From assembly GCA_030867875.1 (NCBI GenBank), contig JAOWCC010001634.1, forward strand, positions 51,432,021 to 51,496,020: a DNA stretch of 64,000 nucleotides. The letters run 5' to 3'. The translations under genes and the position numbers were made by a program. This DNA is from Actinernus sp. WN-2022 (Eukaryota > Cnidaria > Anthozoa > Actiniaria > Actinernidae). The stretch's first letter is position 1; every line of letters begins with the position of its first letter. Under the pieces are notes generated by a model. That model searched no databases. It was not told where the DNA came from and saw nothing but the letters and a program-made list of their open reading frames with translations. This document shows, piece after piece, positions 49,001-61,000 of this stretch.

Positions 49001-52000
49001 ACTTTGCACATGTATGGCACTATGGAAACACTCATGGCCGCACACACCTTCAACCTTGAACATAAAATTCCAATTTCTTTCCTTGTGATAAGAAATAAGT
49101 TGCTTAAACTACTCACATACAATGCCTACATTGATCCAAATCTTATTTTGGATCCACACCAAACAAATTGTGTTTGACAAAGGAGAAATTAGGGAAGTTT
49201 GTGCTATTTGTAGAGGAAGCTTGGGGTCAGAGTGTTTCCATGGCAACAATATAATTTGTCCAATGTGTATTTTCCAAAGTACCACATATGTGCAAAGTTT
49301 TAATAGCTTTTACCCAATATTTGCACAGATGTTCTTCATTTTGTGATTTGTCTCCAAGGCTGTGCAACCAACATGACGTCATTTCATTTGCATATTACAA
49401 AAACCTGAATGTCTGTGAAACGAGATGAGATGTTGACAAACAGAAAATGTCATTATTCCTCGTTTTGAAAGCATCTTAAAATTAGATCAACTTGATTTTC
49501 GCTTCATTAGCACTTTAAGCAAATTAACATAAGAATAAAGTAAGTTGTAAAAAAGCTTTCTGTCCTCACATTTTCTACAGTTATAGTTGCATTTGTGCCT
49601 TGTAATGTTGTCACCATCCCTGCGGCTTTTAGCTTAATGGAATCAAGGTCTGCTGCGATTAAGTGTAGTCGTACCAGGCATGCAGCAAACTCTGTGTCCG
49701 TGCTAAGTTTACCAATCTGCAGTGACATGTGGGAATTTTAATTATTAATTGACAGGGGGTAAAATAATTTTAACACATATTTTTTTATCCAGATTGAAAT
49801 TATCAACTATTAGTCTAAACCCTGAGGCTGACAACCAATCAAACTTGTGCCAACAGAATTTAATTGGGCTGCCCAATGGTCCCAACATAATTTTAGCACA
49901 GGTTTGATCAGTAAAGTTAATTAAAAAACACATGTTCATGAATAATTAATGAAGCAAAAACAAAGGAAATCACTGAGCGAGAAGTATCCTTGAATGTGGT
50001 ATAGATTTCATCCTAATGTACATAAACTTTAACTTGGAATACGTGGAGAAAATAAATGAATTACATGACTCTATACATCTAGACGTTTTTTAAGCCATTT
50101 ACAAAATTATACATAGTTATATTATAAAGTTTCTTCAAAAACTCATGAATAATTCATGACCATTTTTTCCAATCAGATAAAGCGAATCACTCACGTGCAT
50201 GCTCCTTTATACCCGATAAAACGCAAGGGTCTTTATACAACTTTTCACTGTACGAGTGCGGCCCTATATAAAACTTCATGTTTGAGGCCTTTCTCCTTTG
50301 TTCAACAAAGGAAAAAGGCCTCAACCATTAAGTTTTATATAGGGCCACACTCGTACAGTCAAAAACGTATAAAGACCCTCCTAGTCAATCCTCATGAAAC
50401 CAAGGGCTTAACCGTGAATCTTTATAAAGACCCTCACTCGTACAATGAAAGTCCTTAAAAAGACCCTTACGGGAAATCTCAGTTCATAAGATGAGATTCA
50501 GGGTTGCGCAACCAACGGTCTAAGTGCAATGACTCGAGGAGCTTGAAGGCAAAGGCCCCTTGGCTCACAGTTATTCATACGCAACCGGCCTAATATTATG
50601 GGACCCAAATTTTCGCTCCATATTCCAACTGCGCACAACGTAGCTATAAACAAATAATTATTCGCTTTTCATCCAAATTTCTGAAAATTATTATCTTTTA
50701 GAAGTAATGTTTTTGAAGCCGTTTAATAAACTCGCAGCACATGTTTTATCAGATCTAAAAACTCGAGGGCGACATCTGATAAAACACTGCTGCTCGTTTA
50801 TTAAACTATACATAAAGAAGATTGAGGTTATGTTTTCACCTGAGATTGGCTCAAGGTTGATCGTATACCCATATCAGTAGGCACAAAAAAGGTGAAGAGA
50901 TTTCTACCACCCAGTGGACGTGCCATTGTGTGGTTTAACACCATGTTGACAATGGTTAGAGATCCTCTTACTCCAGGAGGTCCATTAGAATTTAACCTTC
51001 CCACTCTCTGTAGTAAGAAAACACAATCAGTTGAGGAACTCTTCTTCATAACATCTCAGAGAAAAATAAAATTTCATGAAATAAAATAATGACTAAAGAA
51101 AACCTATTCATGTACATGTAACATAACAACATTTTTTTGTAAATAGCAGTCTTTGGCCCTGTGATGCAGGTGGAGCACCATAGGCATAGGAAGTGCACAG
51201 AAGTTTGTTGATTCATGTCTGACCTTGAACTGGGCATGTGGTCTTTGGCCCTGTGATGCAGGTGGAGTAAATTTCTCACATTTTTGTTCTTCTTCTTTCT
51301 CAATTTTTTTAACTTTTCCTCTATTTGAATGTTGTTTTGAGCTGCCATCTTATTTCTTGGTTTTCTCTTTGTTTTCAAGTACCACACAAATTTACAAAAT
51401 TAATGTCCTACATTGTACCAACTGCGACTTACCTCAATAATGTTCCCATAACACTTTGTCCCATTTCCTCGATAACCAACCCTACAATTACAACTGAACA
51501 AGCAGAAACTTTTCAGACAAATGCCTGATTAAAAAAAGATGTTCCTTCTCCTCAATTAACTGACGACAGACTCATACATGTGGGAGGCAGGCTTAACAGG
51601 TATCTGCGCACACAACTTATTTATTGTACTTATCTGTACTGGACTTCACTCTACAATTGTACTACATGATCGGCAATCACACAGTGTGCAATGGGGTCTG
51701 TCTAATTTGCAGGTTGCGGGCTGTGGGCCGCTAAAACATTGCGGGCTGCTAAGATTTGTATGGGTGTCAAACATCTTTATTTCATTAAGCCCTGTGACGT
51801 AACAAGTCACGTGACTATTAAGCAAACTCTTATACATTAGCTCTTGATTTCAACAGTCAATTAATTTGCTTGTACCGTTGTGGTCAGCATTTAAAAAAAT
51901 ATTTATTGACTATTGTAATCTACCTTTCCTCCCTTCTCCGCCGGGCTCACATCGCATACAAAACAGGAAAAACTCTCAGGTTCTCAGTCATTTAATATGT

Positions 52001-55000
52001 TGAAATAAAATAGTCAGAGTTCTGCTCTATAATGATTACTTCTGCCATTCGAGGTTGAAGGCTTGAAGGTTCAACTAAAGTACTACCTGTTGTATTCAGT
52101 TCAAGATCGTACGCTAGGTACATTGGACTCACTGGTGTTTGGAAGCGGCCATGTTGTTTGGATTCACACTGTTCTGAAGGAATTCAACGCTTCTAAATTC
52201 AGCTACACGGATAGTACGAAAGGACATCAGCATCATTTGTTCAACAAAACCATCTACACAGAACTCCTTCCAAGGGACTCTCTGCAAGACCCTTCAGAAA
52301 ATACACTTCAAATACACTTCAGGCGAGTGGTCGTTGACAAATTTGCCGAGTGGAATTATTGGGAATTATTGGGAATTATTGACAATTATTGACAATTATT
52401 GACAATTATTGACAATTATTGACAATTATTGACAATTATTGACAATTATTGACAATTATTGACAATTATTGACAATTATTGACAATTATTGACAATTATT
52501 GACAATTATTGACAATTATTGACAATTATTGACAATTATTGGGAATTATTGGGAATTATTGGGAATTATTGGGAATTATTGGGAATTATTGGGAATTATT
52601 GGGAATTATTGGGAATTATTGGGAATTATTGGGAATTATTGGGACTTTCGAATCTCATCTAGTGAACATTTTGTGTGTGTTACGTAACATTGCAATATGG
52701 CTGAAGGGCATTACGTCCCACAAACAAGGATCGACTGGACCTCCACTAATGCTTTCTCACAATTCAAATTGTGGAGAAAAGAAGTGGAAAGAATATTATT
52801 ATAGATGGACCTCTAGCCTCCAGGTCAGACCAAGTAAAGTTAAATCATGTTTACATCTGGGCTGGTGCTCATGCCGAATCTCTCAGTGAAGTAAGGTTCA
52901 ACGAGGACCCAGAAAATCACAGCACCAACAGCGCTCCTAAACCAACTAGCCGTATGCCTGGTCCATTCTACTTTCTTTAGAGAACAACGAGAAGAATTTT
53001 ACAATGTTCGACAGAAAGTTGGCGAAAACACTACAACATACTTCTCCCGAATTATGGACTTATATCGTCAAGCTGAATTTCCAGACAATTCTAACTTTCT
53101 TATTGTAGATAAGCTTATCCATGGCTGTACAAACAGGGAGTGCAAACGCAAACTGATGGCGAAAAGCAAAGATGTGGCAACTATAAGGACTGTTTGGAGA
53201 TCATGGGACGATTCAAGGCCGTTGAAGTCACTATGAAAAAGCTGGAAGGTTACAGTGATACCCACATCGATGCATCATACACACGTGACCCAACCAAGGA
53301 GTCACAAAGGAATGGGTCCAAGAATAGGCGTTCCAGGCCAGGTCAAAACCAGACAGCAAGACAGATGGAAAGAAACCCTGTATCTGGTGCAAGTGAGACA
53401 CCCATCCCCCACGACAAGTGTCCAGCCAAGGATTCAACGTGCAGATTCTGCGGCAAGCAAGGACACTTTGAGCGAGCTTGCCTCAAGAAATCTAAACGCC
53501 AGCATGCTGTATGAAGATGACTTCGACCTAAGTGCTGTATCAATTCATGCAGTAGGCAGCTGTAAATCACGTGAGGTATTCGCTCCAGTTGTGTTCCATC
53601 CAAAAGGCGATAGCAGTTCAACCTTTATGGTCACAGGCAAGGTTGACACCATCCCATGGTATCCTGCATGCCAGTCTCCATGCTTCCACAGATCAGGCTC
53701 TCCAACAAAGACCTTAAGCCCAGCGACGCCATTATCCGAGGAATGTCCGGAGCAGATCTTCAAAACTGTAGATGTTAATATCACCTGCAATGACATCACT
53801 GCAAGCACGAGGTTCTACGTTACGAAACGTGAATGTGCTTTTATTCTTGGTCTTGCACTTTGCAAGAAGTTCGAGCTAGTGACTATCACACCTGTGTGCA
53901 TACAGCAAAGCATATCCATGCAACTCAACCATGTAGAGGCCGTACACATCACCGATGAATTAGAAGCCGACTATAACCAGCTCCAAAAGAAATGGAAAAA
54001 GCATCTGCCACTCGGAAAGAAAACAGGCAACCCTCTGGAGCACCTGAAACAGATCTTCCCCAAGATCTTTGACGGTCAGGTCAGTCTCTTTGAAGGTGAG
54101 GTCGACCTCAAACTCTCACCTAATGTGATGGAGCAGGAAGGAATCATCCAAGCCTGTCCAGAAACAACTGATTGGGTACACAACCTGGTAATCGTCGTCA
54201 AGAAGAATGGAACTCTGTGTCTATCTCTTGATACAAGAAATCTAAATAAGTACCTGATTCACAACGATCACTACACTGCATCTTGGGAGGATGCTCAACA
54301 CAGTACTTCTCCACACTCGATGCCAAGAGTGGGGACCAAACAGCGTGATCACCGCGTTCAATACGTCGTGTAAGAAATATTGCTTCATACTGTACGTCTA
54401 CCATTCGGACTGTCAGCGTCCTCTGAAATCTTCTGCGAGCACATGGGTTGAGTTCTGTCTGGCATCCCTGGAACATTCTCATGTGAACTTTATGTCTACG
54501 TTCATCTCCAACTTGACCAAGAAAACTCATCTCATGCGCAGTCTGCTGAAACGCGAAACACATTTCGTATGGACGGGTGACACGCAGAAGGAACTGGATA
54601 CCACCAAGAAAGACATCGCCAACGCTGTTAAGCTCATCCATTACGGCCCAAACAAACCAGCTGTCATCGAGACTGATGCAATCTCAGAAAGGTCTTGGTG
54701 CAGTTCTGATCCAAGATGGCAAACCAGTGCGCTTCCTCGGTAAGGCACTCACACCTGTTGAAGCGAACTATTCGATCGTCTTGTTCGCCTGTGAAAAACT
54801 GCACACGTACACGTTTGGGCGGAAAATCACCGTGCACACAGACCACAAGCCCTTACAGTCCATTTTTCAGAAGCCAATTAGCCTGGCTCCAGCGCTATTG
54901 CAGAGGATGCTTCTCCGTCTCTCTAAATACGACATCCACGTAAAGTACGTTGGATCCAAGAATGTGCTACTTATCTCATTGAACCCCGCAGCGCCAAAGA

Positions 55001-58000
55001 AATCCCTGGTTTAGACGTCAACATCGCACAAGTCCTGAAGGTGGAGCCGACTCGACTCGAATCCCTGCAAGAGGAGACAAAAGCTGATTCCATCTTAGCT
55101 GAGTTAACAGATTGGATCATCACTGGTTGGCCAGATAGCATGCAAGATCTACAGCAGCATCAACACCCATATTGGTGCTTCCGAGATGAATTGACAATCC
55201 TGGATGGACTTGTCATGAAAGGGAACAGAGTCATCATTCCTACAGGTATGAGACCTGGGACCCTCAATCACCTGCAAGACGCACATCAACACTCCAGCAC
55301 ACAATACGCACTGTGTATTGGCCAAAGCTACAGGACGACATCACCGAGATGGTCCAAACGTGCGACGAGTGCCAAAGAAGCCCAGACCCCCAGAGCGACA
55401 AATCACATCCCGGGGCTAGCACAGTTGGTCACAGTTGATTACTTTTCTGGTTTTCTCACCTATGACACCCTTGATGGTGAGACAACCCATGCAGTCACAA
55501 AAGTGCTGAACAACATCTTCAGGAAGTTTGGACTGCCGGAGAAATTCATCTCCGACAATGGTCCTTGCTTCAAATCTAATAGCTTCCGACGCTTTTGTGA
55601 ACAGCTCGACATTGGGTACAAGACATCCAGTCCACACTACCAACAAAGTAATGGTCGAGCAGAAAGGGCAGTCGCTACTATTGAACAGATCCTAAAGAAG
55701 AGCTCAAGCGACATTGACATCACCAAAGCCCTTACAACATACCTTGATACTCCAGTGAGTGACACATTACCATCACCTGCTGGACTGTTGCACAATAGGC
55801 GAATCAACACCCGCCTTAGCATGACCATGATACCAGTCCCACTGACTGATCAGCAGAAGACTTGTTTTAATAAAAAGCGCTCGACCAGCACATTTGAAGC
55901 CACCCAAGCAGGACAAAAACATCCACCTGCCCAACCAGCCATCTGGTTCATTGATGACAGTTCAGATGAGTGTAAACCAGGATACATTGAGTCTGCAAGG
56001 ATACAACGCCAGTCTCATACTGGATCATTAACGATAAGAGCAACAGAAAGCTGAGACGCAACAAGCACGACATTAAACCATGTTATGCCACCATCGCACT
56101 TCAGCGACCCCAGCCTTCGATCCCTGTGAGATATCCAGGAAACCTGTCAGATGATAATCCAGTACTGATTGCACCAATACCAAGGTTTGTAATAACGATG
56201 CAAAGTCTACACCATCTACTTTTCGATATTATTGGGTAAACCGATCAATAATCTCTATCATTTAGGGAGTTAAGTGTGGACTTGTGTCCATCGGTGATTC
56301 GAGTTCACTTTTGTTAGGAGATTCTCTTAGGTTCGTGTTACTGCACCAAGCGAGTATTCTTTGACTAGACATTTGTGATAAAATGGCAGCATTCTCGTCG
56401 TCAGAGACAAAGTGTGCTTTTGTGCCATAGTTTAGTTCTGAAGAGAACTGTCTAGTGTTTGGTCTATTTTTGAGCTTCAGTTGCGAGACTAGTTCCGGAT
56501 AACTAAAGTTATCCTTCTTCAGTCGAAGCTCTCAGTGACCGCCACCCTTCCACAGATACACCACACACTGTAGCAGAGTCACCACCTGCCAATATTGGCA
56601 AGATAGCAACGCCAAAGAAGTCCAATGATGAAGCGACCAGAGTCAAACCAGCAGATTCAACACCAGTACTGGCAAGATCACGTTCTGGACGTGAAATCAA
56701 ACCACCTAGAGACCCGGACTTGGTATATAGCTTCGTTTAACCTGATTAAGATCACAAGGATACGTTCGGTTTGATATGTAAAGACTTATACGTTAATATG
56801 TTGGTCCTAAAACCATCTCAAAAAGGGGCAAGTTGTATTCAGATCAAGATTCCGCTATGTAAATTCGTAATTCGTAGTATGACTTGTAAGGTACTCGGTA
56901 CCAGGCCTACGCGGCGATCGGACTCACTGGTGTTTGGAAGCGGCCATGTTGTTTGAATTCACACTGTTACCAGTTAGAAATAAAGATTACAGTTAATCAG
57001 AAGATCTCTGAGCATTCCTTTCAGGCAACACAAGTAGAACACTACCCTGCTAGCACACTACAGTGTCGTCTCAGAAAAGTTAGCTCAGTGGAACTGAACT
57101 GATTACGAACTCGGAAAGTGCTTTTAAAGTGCATACATGTATGGATGCAGTTCAAATAAATAACTTATACTCAGATAGAATGACTTGAATAATGAGTGCG
57201 AAAAGGGTCAGCATAAACCGGAGAATACCACGATAACTGATAACTGACAGGGAATACAGAGATGTCATTGACCAACAAACGTTCGACTTTTAGTCTTACT
57301 CGATCAGGCTCGACATCTACAACTTGATATCCAGCTTCATATTTTACACGAACCAATAACTACATCTGATCCACAAGATGAAACAATATTTGGGGTTTAC
57401 GTTTGCCCCAAGAGCTCTAAGCTCATCATGGGGGCTCACGTGAATTAATTTGTAAAATGTTGACCACGAAGAAACACAGAACAAACACAACGAGAAAGGA
57501 AAAATAAATAAATAAATAAAAAGTAAAATAACAAATTACATCTCTCAATTAAAACGTCCAGATTGGCTTATGAAAGTCCTTATGGCAATAAAGATAACAG
57601 CATTAGCTTCGAAATTCAAATTTGTTAAACCGTTCAGTAAAACGTCTACTCTTTTAAATAAATTAAGTGATGACCAGGCTTTGCTGGCATTCTGCATAAC
57701 GGAGGTAAGCATTGTCGCACGTAGAGCAGCAAAACGAGGGCAATTCATCAAAAAATGTGTAACATCCTCCTTGGGCGCACCGCAAGCACAAGAAGGTGAA
57801 TATAACAATTCAAACCACAATTCTTGAGTCTCAGTCTAGTATGTAAAATATATAAATATCGGATCCCCTAAATAAAAAACGTTTAAGGACTCACTCTTAT
57901 AACTGCAGTGAATGAAATCATAAATGGTGATCAAAACTGTTTTGAAACAGTGAAACTAACCTGTAACAGAGGAGACCCATTTAGTAATCAGAAATAACGA

Positions 58001-61000
58001 ATAAAAGATATAAAAACAAACGACGATTAAGGAACTGAATGCGCCGACGAGAGTTTGGGCAAAGGCGCCACTTTCATTCACCTCTGGCCAAAGGCGCCAC
58101 TTTCGATTCATTTACCTCTGGCCAAAGGCACCACTTTCATTCACCTCTGGCCAAAGGCGCCACTTTCATTCACCTCTGGCCAAAGGCGCCACTTTCGATT
58201 CATTTACCTCTGGCCAAAGGCACCACTTTCATTCACCTCTGGCCAAAGGCGCCACTTTCATTCACCTCTGGCCAAAGGCGCCACTTTCATTCACCTCTGG
58301 CCAAAGGCGCCACTTTCATTCACCTCTGGCCAAAGGCGCCACTTTCATTCACCTCTGGCCAAAGGCGCCACTTTCGATTCATTTACCTCTGGCCAAAGGC
58401 ACCACTTTCGTTCAGAGTCCGGCTAAATGAATTAGAACTTTTAAACTTCACTTGGTGTATTGTAAAAATGAAATTTTATAATCAATGTTTTGAATAATAA
58501 ATCAATCATTCAGTGCTCGACTGTGAGGAATATCGTTTGATTTTGTCCAACTCGGCTCTAGAAAAGTGTGGGGAGGTAGGTGGGTGGAATCTCTAATGCA
58601 GGAAGTCCTTTTCCGCACGAATGTTTTTACTAGTTTTTGCAGTTTCCAGTTTTACTCAAGAGAGATTCTTCACAAGACACCACTAAATAGTTCTCCAGGG
58701 TTCTTAGTATTTGTTTCAACAGGCGCTCAAGAACTGGAAACAAATGGCTACGTCCGAGTTTCTAGGGCTCACAAAAAGTTTGAATTGTGCATATTCCTGC
58801 ATTTTCTGGCACAATTTGCCTCAGCCCGGTTTCCATATAATCGCTCGCATCCAATTCAAAATATTTTCAAGCGTGGAAACTCTCCTATCGGGACGATCGC
58901 AAACGATCTGGGCAATCGCAATCGCTTGGATAGAACTCAGATCAACAGCTATCGTGGAGTGCACTGCTCTTTGTAATCTCGTTCCAAAATGGCGTCTATG
59001 CATGATGAGCAATCGGAGCGATGATATGAAAACCGAACTCAATAGCGACGTTTATCAACATTGAAAAGGCCGCTTTGTGTTCTCTGGTTGGCCATTAATG
59101 AGGGCCATTCTGTACCGCTCGAAACGAGCCACAGCATTGGCTTACCCAACAATACAAAACACCCTAACCTTTAGAACGTGCAGTACGAAAACAATAGAAC
59201 AACAGTACAATGGAGCAATCAGAATACAGATCTCGAGCGGTACAGGACTACTGATTAATGACTGGGTGATCATGACGTGCAGTGAACATCGCTATACGTA
59301 CGTATACCGAAAACGAGATGCGATAATACGCTTGTACTATTTTGAATCCAACAAAAAATGCCTATAAGGCTTTATGTGAGTGTTTCTTTGGAATACTTTT
59401 AAACAACAAAAACGGATAAATGGTCCAAAGATCTATGAATCACATTTCACGGGAATTCACGTTAAGAAACATTTATTTAGTCAAGTTAAAACCTTTTTGG
59501 ACTGACAACAGAACATTTTACGCTCGATTCTTTCGTTTCGCCTTTTGGTATAGTTTTCCGCTCCCAACAATACAAAAAAATATCCGAATAAAAAGAATTT
59601 TAAATATGATAATCGTAGATCGCAATTTTTTTTAGCGGCCCGCAGCCCGCAAAATAGACAGACCGTATGCAATGTACTCTGCCAGATACGAAAAACCACA
59701 AAAATTCCACAGTGCATGTGGTAAAAATTGGAAACGTTAATTACCCCAGCCTAATTCAGGAGTACTGACTTCTGGGGGGAGAAAGTCTGAAATTGACTGC
59801 CACAAATCTGTAACATGGTCAGTAAAAACTGATATAAAATAAAATGAATGGTGGAAAGAAATATTACTAACTGTTACTTAAGTCAGGACCACAAATACTG
59901 TCCGTATATGGTATGTATCCACAGGGATACCAACATAGTCATTCGGATAAGGAACTCACATCTCCTTTCTTTTCATACAAAGAGAAATATCATTAAAATA
60001 TTAGAATTGCAATTGTATGGCACTGTTAGTACACATATACCTTTTCAACCCAGGTTTTCTCATCATACAGTCTGCATTAACATCACAGCCACCACGATTA
60101 CCGTCCTTACACAGGTTGATCATCTTACAGCCTAAACCATCCTTGTAGTTCTCAAACCATGGCAAACAAGAACAGTTACTCTGATGGAAATTAAGTGAAC
60201 AAATAAACTCATGTTGGACAAACAATTAATAATAATAATTTCTTCACTCTGGATGAAAAAAAAGAATGACAATTAATGATAAATATTCATACTGCATTGA
60301 GATGATGGAATTCCAGGAGATTTGAAAAAGAGTAACAACCCTATTGCATGCCATATTACATACATTCACCTAACATGTCTATAAAGTAACAATCCCTGTA
60401 ATGTATGCCATGTTACATACATTCACCTAACAATTGTCTATAAAGTAACAATCCCTGTAATGTATGTAACATACATTCATTCATCATGTTACATACATTC
60501 ACCTAACATGTCTATAAAGCAACGACCCCTGTAATTGTCTATAAAATTCCAAGGCTATTCCTGGAATAGATGGAGAAAACATGATTTTCCGGGCGTTTTC
60601 CAAGGCACTGAAAAAAAAAAATTCAGGAGTTTTCCAGGAATTCCAGGAACAGTGTGAACCCTGTAATTATAAGGCTCAATTATAAGACATAAACATTATG
60701 TATAGTGAAAAGTTGAATCTACTGATGTATTGGCACCAGCCCAGTTAAGACAGATAACTCTGCAATAAAATAATCAAAGTTCTACAGTGATACTGCTTTA
60801 CAAACAATATAAGGAAATGAGAGCTAGCAGACTGAGCAAGCACCAGTTAATAGAAAACATGAAGTCAAACAATTCTTTACCTTTACCTTATTAGGTCCCA
60901 AAAAGTTGCATGTGGTAGAATTTGTAGGGCAACCACCATTTTTTACCTGGCATGGATCAATAACTGGGGAAAATATGATTGCAGTTGTTAATTAATATAC

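Larger units (their letters stand above)
52091..57030 (+). mobile_element. Gypsy-like LTR retrotransposon, damaged
   Basis: Plus-strand element in the x5-x6 intron: partial 5' LTR, leader with a 10-bp array, gag with one zinc knuckle, protease/RT remnants, RNase H, integrase, and a 3' LTR starting TGTATTCAG after a purine tract (AAAAAGGGGCAAG). RT palm sequence including the YxDD box is missing between 54370 and 54430. No target duplication could be fixed. Confidence 0.85.

Noticed and set aside
48911..49346. ORFs [12 protein letters not shown] and [10 protein letters not shown]
   Set aside because: They lie in the arms and loop of a foldback element.
58039..58497. ORFs of 123 and 152 codons
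   Set aside because: They translate the 29-bp minisatellite.
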